From contig NC_070569.1 of the NCBI RefSeq assembly GCF_026914185.1, positions 434,001 through 498,000 of the forward strand: a DNA stretch of 64,000 nucleotides, read 5' to 3'. Under the pieces are notes generated by a model. It was given only the letters and a program-made list of their open reading frames with translations, made no database searches and was not told the DNA's origin. Below, piece after piece: positions 50,661 to 60,101 of the stretch. Source of the DNA: Puccinia triticina (taxonomy: Eukaryota > Basidiomycota > Pucciniomycetes > Pucciniales > Pucciniaceae). Both the position numbers and the translations under genes were made by a program. Within the stretch, counting starts at the first letter, position 1, and each line of letters opens with the position of its first letter.

Positions 50661-53465
50661 TTACCTGGAGTGGTATTCCTTGACATGAGTTGCAGCAAAC
50701 CTTCTGGCTAATTCTGTGCCATCCAATTCTTCCAAGATGTAAGATCCTCCTGGGTTTTGAGCTTTGATTCTGCAAGGGCCATTCCATTTATTTTCAAAGA
50801 GCTTGCCAAACTGAGAGTCCAAAGATTTGTTATACACTACTACTAATTGACCTTTCTTTAGTGGCTGCCTTGATGTTTTCTTCTTGTTCCAATAGTCCAC
50901 AGAGTTCTTCCTGGAATCCATAAGCTGCTGGTGTGCTTGCTGCAAGATGGTATCCCTGTTTTCAAGCTGCTGAGTCCTAGCCAATAAAAGATCCTGAGTT
51001 GATTCTACCTTTGACCAATCCACTCCAAAGAAGGTTTCCAATTCTAGGTCAATGGGTAAGATGGGGGGCTGTCCAAGAACTAATTCATAAGGTGAGTAAC
51101 CAGTTGATCTTTTGGTGGAAATTCTGTCTGCAAATAAAACTAAAGGTAAATAATTCCTCCACTTCTTGCCTTCTTTTCCACAGAGCTTGACCAAGGTATC
51201 CTTAATTGCCTGATGTCCTCTTTCTACCATACCATTTGCTTCAGGATAATAAGGGGTGGTGACTTTGATTTTGATTCCAGATTCCAGAAGGGATTTTTGA
51301 AATTGTTGTCCAAATTCAGATCCTCCATCCACTGTGACTGACCAAGGGGCTCCATATCTGTAGATCCAGTTGTCCAAGAACCACTGAGAGATGTTGATCC
51401 TGTGCAAGACTCCATTGGAAAGGAAGAAGTTGGCTGATTTGTGCAAAATTTTCTTGAATTCCAGGCTGCTGCATCCTGGAGGTTTGTTCATGGTTGAAAG
51501 GTATTCCTGGAGGTGCTTCCAAATTCCTTGCTGCAAGTTACTTACCCCCTCCCCCAACTTAGCTGATGTCCCCAGAAGCAGGCCAAAAGAAGAATGTTTA
51601 GTTCCAAATCCAGGGTGAGGTTTGATCCAGGTTTCATCTTCATCAAAGCTAGGACAGTCATCTTCATCAGAATCAGGGGGCCTTCTTGAAAGTCCATCAG
51701 GTAAGGTGAAAGTTTTTCCAGGAGTGTGAACAAGGTCATAGGAGAATAACTGAATAAATCCAATCCATCTGTTCATAGGGGCATTGGGAAGTGAAGGGTT
51801 GTTGATCATTCCAATAAGGCACTGGGCATCCACTCTGAGTTGAAAATGTTGGCCCCACAGTTTGGTTTGAAGTTTCTTGAGGATCTTGGCAACACCACAG
51901 AGTTCTAATTTGGATTGTGAGTATGTTGATTCCCTGGGTGAAAAGACTACTGACTCATATAACACAGGCCTATCCAATCCATCAGAATCCTGTTGAGTAA
52001 GAACAGCACCTGCAGCAATAACACTGGAGTCCACTGAGAGTTTGATTAAGCCAGCATTAGGTCCATAGTCCAATTTCTTCAGGGTGATATCAGTTCCAAC
52101 AATCCTTTTAAGGTCCTCAAAGGCATCCTGGCAATCTTCAGTCCAATCCCAAGAGGAGTCCTTCCTGGTGAGTCTTCTGAGTGGAGCAGTAATGGTTGAG
52201 TAATTTTTAATGAACATTCTAACATATACACAGATACCTAGGAATCCTCTGACATCTGAAGGAGTGGTGGGAGTTGGCCAGGTTTCAATTTTGTTGAGCT
52301 TCTTGATGGATATCCTTCTGCCTTCCTTACAAACCACATGGCCTACCAGATCCAGAGCAGGTACACAGCAAGCAAATTTCTTCCCAGAGATGGTGAGTCC
52401 AGCTTCTTCAATCCTGAAAAGAATCCTTTCCAGAGTAATGGCATATTCATAGATAAATCTTCTGATCTGGGGTTTGTCCTTTAGAGTTTCTTCATTGTAG
52501 TCAGAGGTTGGTCCTTTTATACCTCCATCATCCACAAAGATTCCCATATGTTGAGGTAATTCATCCTGGAGTATCCACATCATTTGGGCCTGGTAAACTG
52601 CAACTGAATTGGTGGCTCCTTGGGGTAATCTGGTAAGTTGAAATCTTCCAAGGGGTGTTTCAAAGTTGGTCAAAGGTCTGGATTCTGGACCTAATTCTCT
52701 TTCATCATATCCTCCCATAATATCACCTAGTCCATAGCAAGCCCTTCCAGTGAATGATTCAATGAGTTCCTCTGTCTTTGGTGGTAGTCCAGCGTCCTTA
52801 ATGGTGACTTTGTTGAGTTTCTGAAGGTCATGTACAATTCTGAGCTTACCATCCTGCTTCTTTACACAAAATATAGGGCTGGAATAACTGGAAAAGGATT
52901 GTTCATAGAGGCCAGTGCTGAGTCTTTCCCTTACCAATTCTATAACCTGGTCTTTGATGGGTGCAGGGATTGGAATTGGTTTCTGTTGCCAAGGTTCATG
53001 AGGAATGACTGGAATAATATAAGGCTGTCCATAGGTGTGTTTAAGAAGGCCTCTTTCTGTTTCTACAAAAGCCAAAGCACCTTGTCTAATCACAATTACC
53101 CATACCAGCAGGAGATATTCTTGAGGAGAAAGCCATCCAGGAGGTCCAAAATTGATGAGGTCCAGCCTTTCTTGAGTAATCTTGGAGGTAGGAGTGAATG
53201 GTGGAGGAAAAGGGCTTAAAGGAGTGAGGTAAGGATCTCTTGAGAGTGGTGGCCTTGACAATGGGGGATTGAGAGATAATGGCATTGGTTGGTTTACTGG
53301 TTTTATTTTTTTTAGAGTTGATTTATATTTTGCTGAATGAGTGACTACAGTTTGTTGCTTTTGGTTGTTTTCCAGGGTTGCAGTTGTAAGAGAGGGGAAC
53401 TGAAAACCTGGTCTCAATCTAAAAAATTTAACAGTCCAGAATTGGAAGGTATACTGGTTTCCCAC
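50661..53465 (-). CDS. Gypsy 3 RT-RNase H-integrase, integrase N-terminal half deleted
   Basis: The open frame overlaps the protease frame by 52 nt in the -1 register. RT keeps FVDDGG and GDIMGGYDERELGPESRPLT. RNase H is present. The integrase is abnormal: after FFLSNGVLHRI it jumps to NISQWFLDNW. Compared with gypsy 1 and 2 this removes about 130 residues, including the HHCC zinc domain and the first catalytic Asp, while keeping the frame open. VDGGSEF, MVERGHQ and WNGPCRI remain. The encoded integrase cannot be functional. LTR divergence of only 0.3% implies loss at or after insertion, or mobilisation in trans. Confidence 0.9.
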   Translation of the reverse strand: MGNQYTFQFWTVKFFRLRPGFQFPSLTTATLENNQKQQTVVTHSAKYKSTLKKIKPVNQPMPLSLNPPLSRPPLSRDPYLTPLSPFPPPFTPTSKITQERLDLINFGPPGWLSPQEYLLLVWVIVIRQGALAFVETERGLLKHTYGQPYIIPVIPHEPWQQKPIPIPAPIKDQVIELVRERLSTGLYEQSFSSYSSPIFCVKKQDGKLRIVHDLQKLNKVTIKDAGLPPKTEELIESFTGRACYGLGDIMGGYDERELGPESRPLTNFETPLGRFQLTRLPQGATNSVAVYQAQMMWILQDELPQHMGIFVDDGGIKGPTSDYNEETLKDKPQIRRFIYEYAITLERILFRIEEAGLTISGKKFACCVPALDLVGHVVCKEGRRISIKKLNKIETWPTPTTPSDVRGFLGICVYVRMFIKNYSTITAPLRRLTRKDSSWDWTEDCQDAFEDLKRIVGTDITLKKLDYGPNAGLIKLSVDSSVIAAGAVLTQQDSDGLDRPVLYESVVFSPRESTYSQSKLELCGVAKILKKLQTKLWGQHFQLRVDAQCLIGMINNPSLPNAPMNRWIGFIQLFSYDLVHTPGKTFTLPDGLSRRPPDSDEDDCPSFDEDETWIKPHPGFGTKHSSFGLLLGTSAKLGEGVSNLQQGIWKHLQEYLSTMNKPPGCSSLEFKKILHKSANFFLSNGVLHRINISQWFLDNWIYRYGAPWSVTVDGGSEFGQQFQKSLLESGIKIKVTTPYYPEANGMVERGHQAIKDTLVKLCGKEGKKWRNYLPLVLFADRISTKRSTGYSPYELVLGQPPILPIDLELETFFGVDWSKVESTQDLLLARTQQLENRDTILQQAHQQLMDSRKNSVDYWNKKKTSRQPLKKGQLVVVYNKSLDSQFGKLFENKWNGPCRIKAQNPGGSYILEELDGTELARRFAATHVKEYHSR
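51541..51577 (-). promoter_or_regulatory. Possible central polypurine tract in gypsy 3 pol
   Basis: The minus strand reads CTGGGGACATCAGCTAAG then TTGGGGGAGGGGG. The true polypurine tract at 29384-29415 reads CTGGGGACAGACAATAAG then TTGGGGGAGGA. The likeness covers about 30 nt. It could prime plus-strand DNA inside pol. Confidence 0.45.
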
Positions 53466-54186
53466 TTCTGATTACTGGGGAGTATGATTGGAACCAAAAA
53501 AGTCTGACCAGCTGAATCCATGATTGAAAGTGCTTCTCCTCTGGCTCCATTGTAGTTGATGTTAGCTGAGACATCCATCAAGAAAGGCTTTCCAATAATC
53601 ATCTGAACTGGTCCTTTGGCTACCCAGAAATGAACTGTCCTAACTACTTTCCCAATGGTTACCTCCACATCTTCAGCAATTCCAGGTATATCAGTAAGGT
53701 GGCCTCCAATTCCTTTGAGCTTCATAGATTTAGCAGTGAGTACCAATCCAAGTTTATGTGCAAGAGTTTCAGGAATAATGTTGACCATAGAACCAGTATC
53801 CAAGAGTGCTTGATGTTTCTCTCCTCCAATAGTGATGGTGATGTATCCAAGGGGGCAGGAGTAGTGAGTAGTGGGTTGCTCCTGTGCTGGTTCTTCTCCA
53901 TCCTCCATGTCTGTGAAGTTTGCTGATTTGACACCATCCAATGGGACCCTTCTGTTGGTTATCTTCTTCCTAATACAGTCAGTAACTCCTGGTGATATAG
54001 CAAAGATTTCTCCAAAAGCCAACTCCATCTTTCCTGCAGTCAACATCCTACTAGCCACTTCCTCTTCAATTCCTGGGTACTCCTTGGCCAAAGTCTTCTC
54101 CAAATAGGTTTTCTTAATTGGTTTGTCCTTAGGTGCAGTAGTTGAATCCTTGTCCTTATCCTGGAATCTGACTTGAGGGGAGCCTT
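53414..54186 (-). CDS. Gypsy 3 protease frame
   Basis: The frame is open from just after the gag stop to TGA at 53414. It contains retropepsin motif LLDTGSMVNIIPETLAHKLG (about 53800) and VQMIIGKPFLMD. No suitable ATG precedes it except MEKTLAKEY at 54103, so synthesis probably depends on a -1 shift from gag. Upstream of the protease is a region with TNRRVPLDGVKSANFTD. RT overlaps its end in -1. Confidence 0.85.
53423..53429 (-). promoter_or_regulatory. Candidate -1 frameshift heptamer A AAT TTT between protease and RT
   Basis: In the protease frame the minus strand reads TTA AAT TTT TTA GAT TGA. AAATTTT fits the X XXY YYZ slippery pattern in the right register, three codons before the stop. 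A -1 slip enters the RT frame. Confidence 0.6.
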
Positions 54187-55788
54187 TTAAGTAGGGGATT
54201 TGGAAGCACTAGGAGTAGGGGGCTGTGTCATGTGGAGTAAGTCCTCTGTATCCATGTCCATTAGGTCCTGTTTCTCCTTCCTGATCCTTTTGTCTGCCTT
54301 GGCTGATTCCTCTTCATCCTGATCCTTAGAGTTGTTTCTAGTCCTCTTTCCAAGGTCTGCTTCATAACTATGGGCTTGATAATAGACTGGGTCCTCCTCT
54401 AGTTGGCCAAAAGAAGATGTGAGCTTAGTTTTAGAGTACTCTTCCACTGGGGTTCTGATTGGTCTGCTTGGAATCCAGGGAATAACTGATTTGTCTGGAA
54501 GTCTGTAATCTCTTCCATCCTTGATAACAGCACCACTAGACATGTCCTGGGCAAGTTGAGAGCAGCTGTTGGTTCCATGGGTTTCCTGATGACAATAATA
54601 GCATTTGAATGGCCAGGTCCTGGCAGGTTTGTCCATGTGGGGAGGTAGTCCTTTGCCAGCAGTAAGGGATGCAAGTTGTTTGGTAAGGAGTTCCACTTGT
54701 TTGTCCAGAGAAATAGAAGCAGTAGGAGCAGTTCCCTGAGTAGCAGGTGTAGGTTTGGAGGTCCTAGGTGAGTTGTCCAAAGTGAATTTCTCTTCTGCCC
54801 TCCATTCAGTCCTTCTGTTGACCACTGATCTTGAGTAAACTTCCTGGTGAATGTAGGTAAGAAGAGTTTCAGTGTCTGGCAAGATATCACCTCCATCCTT
54901 TGAGGCTAGCATTTGATTGTCCCTCATCAAGCTCCTAGTAACTCTTTGATCCAGATCCTTGTGAAGAGTTTCCAAAAGTAGGTGTCTGAATTCCTCCAGG
55001 CTAGTACTGTACCCCATCCTTACCAAGTAGTGAATGATGGTTTCAAACTTGTTTCTGAATGTGTTGAAGGTTTCCAAGGTGCTGATTCCTCCATCCTGGG
55101 CAGATTTGTAGACTAGTTTCCTGAGATCCTCCCTGGTATATCTGACCAATGGCTGAGAAGTTCCAAACCTGGTGAGTAGCTGTTTCTTCAGGGTTTCCCA
55201 ATCCAAGTTTTCATGGCCTGACATGTCTTCCACTTCATCCTTTAGGTCCAATCCTTTGATAAAAGCAATGATTTGTCCAGCCAGTTCCTTAGAGTTAGCA
55301 CCATCATCTCTTCCAGCACTTTCATACCTTCTAATGAATTTCTCCACAGGCATGTTGGTTCCATCAAAGAAGAGCTCTTTGTCCATGGGTTTGATCTTAA
55401 CTCCTCTGCTGACTGGATCCTGGTACCTTGGCATGGCTGGTTCTCTGTTCAAGAAGTGGGTGTTGGACCTGGTAGAGTGAGTTGAATGATCCCTTTGGCA
55501 CTGGAATCTGGAAAAGCGGGGTGGTGGAACATTTAAATCCTCTGAATCATCTGATGGCTGATTGGTATCCCTGTATCCTGTGAATCTAGGAGCACTGGAA
55601 GTCTGAGGTCTAGGAGGAGGTCTGCAAGAACTGGAGTTGGCCTGTGGAATAGAAGAACCCTGTGGATCTGGAGCATTGGAAGGAGCCTGAGGACCTGGAC
55701 CAGTAGAAGAAGATTGGTGACTGGAAGGATCCACTGGAGGGTAAAGACTGGGGGCAACATTGGCGTTGGGAGATCCTTGGGCAGACAT
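54187..55788 (-). CDS. Gypsy 3 Gag
   Basis: 533 codons from ATG 55788. A Ser/Pro/Gln-rich N-terminus is followed by the capsid region (KIKPMDKELFFDGTNMPVEK; FRNKFETIIHYLVRMGYS). Zinc knuckle CYYCHQETHGTNSC (CX2CX4HX4C) then tail IPWIPSRPIRTP and an acidic/basic end follow. It forms the particle shell and packages element RNA. No stops are present. The next frame (protease) is in -1 relative to Gag. Confidence 0.9.
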   Translation of the reverse strand: MSAQGSPNANVAPSLYPPVDPSSHQSSSTGPGPQAPSNAPDPQGSSIPQANSSSCRPPPRPQTSSAPRFTGYRDTNQPSDDSEDLNVPPPRFSRFQCQRDHSTHSTRSNTHFLNREPAMPRYQDPVSRGVKIKPMDKELFFDGTNMPVEKFIRRYESAGRDDGANSKELAGQIIAFIKGLDLKDEVEDMSGHENLDWETLKKQLLTRFGTSQPLVRYTREDLRKLVYKSAQDGGISTLETFNTFRNKFETIIHYLVRMGYSTSLEEFRHLLLETLHKDLDQRVTRSLMRDNQMLASKDGGDILPDTETLLTYIHQEVYSRSVVNRRTEWRAEEKFTLDNSPRTSKPTPATQGTAPTASISLDKQVELLTKQLASLTAGKGLPPHMDKPARTWPFKCYYCHQETHGTNSCSQLAQDMSSGAVIKDGRDYRLPDKSVIPWIPSRPIRTPVEEYSKTKLTSSFGQLEEDPVYYQAHSYEADLGKRTRNNSKDQDEEESAKADKRIRKEKQDLMDMDTEDLLHMTQPPTPSASKSPT

Positions 55789-55982
55789 GATTGAAACAGG
55801 TAAGTTGAATCTGAATCTGAAGATTGATAATGAAGGTGCTGATAGTGTTACTGTTGGTTGAAGTTGATTCTAAAAGCAGGGAGTTGATTTGTAAAGAGAG
55901 GAGTATGAGGAGTGTAGGTGAAGTAGTATGTAGCTGATGGTAAAAGTGTTACTAGAGCTGAAGATATCTGAAGTATAGAAAG
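55789..55982 (-). other. Gypsy 3 5' leader
   Basis: AT-rich leader between primer-binding site and gag ATG; no motif recognised. Confidence 0.6.
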
Positions 55983-56000
55983 GCCACTGTTGGGACACCA
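55983..56000 (-). promoter_or_regulatory. Gypsy 3 primer-binding site
   Basis: The minus strand TGGTGTCCCAACAGTGGC, 2 nt from the LTR, is identical to gypsy 1 and 2. Confidence 0.85.
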
Positions 56001-56002
56001 CT

Positions 56003-56934
56003 TGTGGAACTACTCAAAGGGGAGAATAGAGCTTGGAAGGTAAATGGATAGCAACACTAGTACTAATGTAAGCTATGCAAGGGTGCTGATGAGGCTGCCT
56101 TCCTGACTAATGCTGAGGGGATGAGAGTAACAGTAAGAAAAAAGAAGAAAAGGTGTGGCTGATTTCTGCTTGATCTTAGGAGCTAGTACTATGAGCTTTA
56201 ACTACTGACTACTGAGGGTAAGAGAGATGGAGGATTGATGAGAGTGGGGAACTTATAATTTCTGTATCCAAAATTATCTATAAATTCTGTATATATTTCT
56301 CTGCATGAGGTACAAGTGAGGGGGGGGAAGACAATTCTTATAGTAAGGAGGGATGAGCACAGACAATGAAGAGTTCTGGCTATGAGAATGAAGGTTGTAC
56401 AAATGAGGAAGAGTGATGTGAACATAGTAACAGTATGTAATGATGAGCAATGCTGAAAAGGGAATGCTGGTTATGGGAATAAAAGAATGTACTAATGGGG
56501 AAAAGTGATGAGAACATAGTAACTACTTGTAATGATGAGCACTACTGAAAGAGGTAAGCACAGATCTAATGATGTAATGTGTACAATAGCCATAGTACAT
56601 AATGAAGAATGTATGTAAAAGGTTTAGTATGTGAAAGTAATTATGTAAAAGGGATGTACTGTAATGATTCCAGTAAGTTACTAATGAATTGAGTATTGTA
56701 ACTAATGAAGACTGTAGATTATCTGTAAGTCTTATATCCTCTATAACTATTGAACCATTGAAGATAAGGGTATACTATGTATGAGGGACTATATGTGAAA
56801 TTTGATGTAGAATCTGAATATGCAATAATAATGAGGTATTTGTGAAGGGTTATGGGGAAATGTTCAATGTAATGATGAATATATGTAAAAGAAAGCAATA
56901 AAATACTACTTATGGTTTGGAATGGAGCACCACA
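56003..56934 (-). repeat. Gypsy 3 5' LTR
   Basis: 932 bp; differs from 28452-29383 at about three bases. Confidence 0.95.
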
Positions 56935-56938
56935 TCGG

Positions 56939-58947
56939 TTGTACCAGACTAAGGGCGCTTGACGTAGACCGTATATCGCTTTCTTCAGCTTCAAGACGGT
57001 GTTTGGGGGAAAGTCGAGTCCAGGTGGAGGTAAGAGAGTTACCTTTTCCTCGAGAGGACACGTGAGAAATGCGCTGCAAACATCCAGTTGATGTATCGCA
57101 AGATCATTGTCCACTGCAAAGGAGATGAACAGACAAAGCGCGCATGGACGACCGGTTGGGGCGAATCTTGATTCAAAGTTCACGCCGTGAGTTTGCCGGA
57201 AGCCCTGCGCACAAATGCGTGCTTTAAACTCCGTGACCTGATTGTCAGGACCGAGTTTCTTTCGGAACGCTCATGTGGCCGGGATTGGAGCATCGTCGGG
57301 CTCTCAAGCACGCTGCAGCCAGACGTCGTGCTGAATCATGTTTGCAGCTTCCTTAAGCTCAGCCTCTTTCCAGCACAGTGATTCGCTCGAGCGCATGGCT
57401 TGCTTGTGATTTGCCGGGTCAGTCGAAGCTGTGGTGTGGAACATTTGACGGCGGCTGTAGTTACAAATATTAGCCGGATCGATGTCGCCAATGATCTGCG
57501 TCGCATGCCTTGGACCAATGACCTTGATGATTCTGGGTTGTCGCGGCTCTAGGGAGGAACCTTCCTGACGAGGGACAGCTGCCTCGTCGTCATCAGTGAG
57601 TTCGTCTTGCTCTTCCAAATGAGGGCCTGGTGGGGTGTCGCCTAGGATTTGGTTGATTTCATCTTCTTCCTCGCGCTCGTCATCTTCAGCTCTTTGCTGG
57701 TCCACTAAGTCCTGGTCCTCTGCAAAGGGCAGCGGCTCAGAGGAGTTGAAAGACGGCAGCTTCTCGATACCGTACACGTTGTGGCTTTTATGCAGAGCCG
57801 CACATTGGGGAAACGATGTTTTGTCGAAGTGTACTTGCTTTGATGTTACAATGGCTCTGTCATCAGGCCGGAATATCCGATAGGACGAAAAATCGTTGTC
57901 ATAGCCTAACATGACACCGTCCCACGCAATAGGCCCAAACTTCTGGCCTCGATTTTGCTTGGGCTTGACGATCCACGCGCGACAACCGAACGGCCTGAAG
58001 AACTTGAGATTTGGCTTCATTCGAAACATGAGCTCGATGGGTGAAGCTCGACTCTTTGACAACGAGGGCAGGCTGTTGATTGTTGCTGTGGCTGCCTTCA
58101 CCGCCTCACCCCACCATTTAAGGGCCAAATTGGCCTGCATCATCTGAGTCCGTGTCATTTCTATGACTGTGCGGTTAGCCCTTTCGGCGAAGCCGTTGTG
58201 TTGAGGTGTGTAAGGCGGCGACACATGATGTTGAATACCAGCCTCCTGCAGGATCTCGCCAAGATTCTTGCTGACAAACTCGCCGCCACCATTGGTTATT
58301 AAGCGCTTGATCGATTTGCCGGTTTGGTTCTCAAAAAATTTCTTGAATTCCAGTATAGCCGCTGTCGCACCGCTCTTCTCCTTCAGAATTTCCGTGTGAA
58401 TGTAGCCGGAATACTGGTCGACGATAGTCAGGAAGTATCGAGCCCCGCTGTTTGATGGAGGTGAGATCGGGCCGACCAGGTCCGCATGGACAGTTTCCAG
58501 AGGCGCAAGTGCTGCCTTAAAGTGACTGTTGAAGGGTAGACGAGTGATCTTCCCTTTCATGCAAGCATTGCATGCCTTGGTCGCTTCTGAAGGTAAGGCT
58601 TTGCCGAGCATTGTCTCGATTCGCTTTCTGCTTGCGTGCCCCATACGACGGTGCCAGAGTTCGAAGTCGCTAGTTTTAGGAGCGCTATTAACTTCGGTTA
58701 AATTTGCTGTTGGCTGTTCTTTCAGATCGCGAAGACCAACAATCTCGAAGATGTAATTCAAAGTATCAACCGCCAGGGCACTTAGATCGTCGATCTTCAC
58801 TTCAAAGCCAGTCGGTGATGACATGATGACGGCTTGATTTTCCATCAGCTGAGCAAAAGAAACCAAGCTTTGCGTCAAATTCGGAACATATAAGGCATCC
58901 TTCAACACTATGGTGGCGCCATTGGAGAAGCGCAAGGTTGCGTTGCC
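56939..58947 (-). pseudogene. Copia 0 integrase and N-terminal RT, decayed
   Basis: The minus-strand frame 58935-57304 has integrase HHCC (HRRMGHASRKR..CNACMKGK). It has the first catalytic Asp (HADLVGPIS) and the Glu (QHNGFAERANRT). The second Asp is lost: ITNGGGEF replaces the usual TDNGGEF. A long acidic linker precedes RT. The RT start is broken near 57304-57180 by frameshift and stops, then resumes (FESRFAPTGRPCALCLFISF; YGLRQAPLVWYNR) up to the gypsy 3 insertion. Confidence 0.88.
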
Positions 58948-60042
58948 TTACACCCCTGCGAAGAGTTCTTTCTGGTCCCATTTATTGCCCGTGGCAATAC
59001 TAACTCGAACGGGCAATGACGTATCGAAGAGCTCAAAGTTGTTGAGCATGTGGTGGCTGGCCCCGGAGTCCAGGACCATTCTTAAGCGCTCATTGTCGCC
59101 TTCTACTCCAGTGAGGTATCCAAATGCCGGCCAAACGATATTGACCGAGGAGCTTGGCTCTGCTGTGGCCGTCGTAATCAGACCAGTCGGAGGTTTTTGA
59201 CGTGCCTTCTTGTACAGGCCAGGGTGTAGGGTCCAACACTCTTCCTCCGGATGTCCGGAGAGCGGATTATGCTTATGATCGCGACAGGCATTCGGATTAG
59301 GACGGCGTTTCCGTGGGTTGTTGCCTCTGTTCACAAATTGCGTTGCTTGAGTGGCTAAGGCGGTGGATTGGCTCCCAAAAGAACTTTGACCTTGATCCAT
59401 AGTCGCAGTAACCGCATCGTGATGAGCTATATCCCTCAACTTGGCAATGATATGTTTCGGGTTGGCCAAGAGCTCAGCATTGCTAATGAGAGTCTCCATC
59501 AAGGAGGGCCGCTTTCTTGAGATACGAGCGATTATTGTGCAGCTAAGAATAGTAGCTGGGACATCTAGACCCATAGCCGCGAATTCAGCAAGCATGGCTT
59601 CTAGTCTGGTGATGTATTGATTTATATCGTTGTCGTATTGTATGTCTTCCCATTTGCGCCACGCGTGGTAAATGGCGAGGACCGATGACGAAGCGTATTC
59701 ACTCTTGAGCTCTTTCCAAATGGCAAAAGCGTCGTGAATATTAGCGTTGGTGATGATGTGATTATAAATATTGTCAGCGACATGGCCGCTCAGAATTGCG
59801 GCGGCACGGACGTATTCTTGCTTCTGGTCCTGAGTTGCATTTGCGGGAAGAGGCTGCTTGATGCACTTCATTAGACTCTTCACAGCTGGATAAGTCTTAA
59901 CTTTCCTCTGCCAAATTGGGAAATTGTCGCCATCGAAAACCGGACATTTGAACAAGTCACGTTCTTCGGTGGTGGTATTGGCAGTTGCGGATGATGCAGC
60001 GGCGGAATTCAAAGCAGCAGGGGTTTTTCGAGTGCCAGCCAT
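58948..60042 (-). pseudogene. Copia 0 Gag and protease, ends at an in-frame TAA
   Basis: ATG 60042. Gag of the UBN2/retrotran_gag type includes FPIWQRKVKTYPAVKSLMKC. A basic Cys/His-containing stretch (CRDHKHN..GHPEEECWTLHP) replaces a classical knuckle. Protease has MVLDSGASHHML (about 59080). TAA at 58948 interrupts ..LFAGV-GNATLRF.., consistent with CAA to TAA. Beyond it the frame continues into the integrase. Confidence 0.88.
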
Positions 60043-60088
60043 TGCGGTCTGCTCCTAGTTGCGGTTGAGATCGTTGGTTCAAGCGATT
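60043..60088 (-). other. Copia 0 leader between primer-binding site and gag
   Basis: Short leader with no further motif. Confidence 0.6.
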
Positions 60089-60101
60089 GAGACTGTAAAT
60101 C
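60089..60101 (-). promoter_or_regulatory. Copia 0 primer-binding site matching the tRNA-Tyr anticodon arm
   Basis: The minus strand GATTTACAGTCTC directly follows the LTR. Its complement GAGACTGTAAATC is identical to 1501-1513 in the tRNA-Tyr-like block, that is, tRNA nucleotides 28-40 (anticodon stem-loop). This implies a half-tRNA primer ending at nucleotide 40. Confidence 0.75.

Larger units (their letters stand above)
28452..56934 (-). mobile_element. Gypsy 3: full-length Ty3/gypsy element, interrupted by gypsy 2
   Basis: LTRs of 932 bp (28452-29383 and 56003-56934) differ at about three bases. They begin TGTGG and end CCACA. The duplication is 4 bp, TCGG (28448-28451 and 56935-56938), and removing one copy restores the copia 0 RT frame. 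Without gypsy 2 it is about 10.1 kb. It has gag, protease and pol on the minus strand. A 2.9-kb tail between pol and 3' LTR holds a spliced gene on the opposite strand. Confidence 0.93.
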
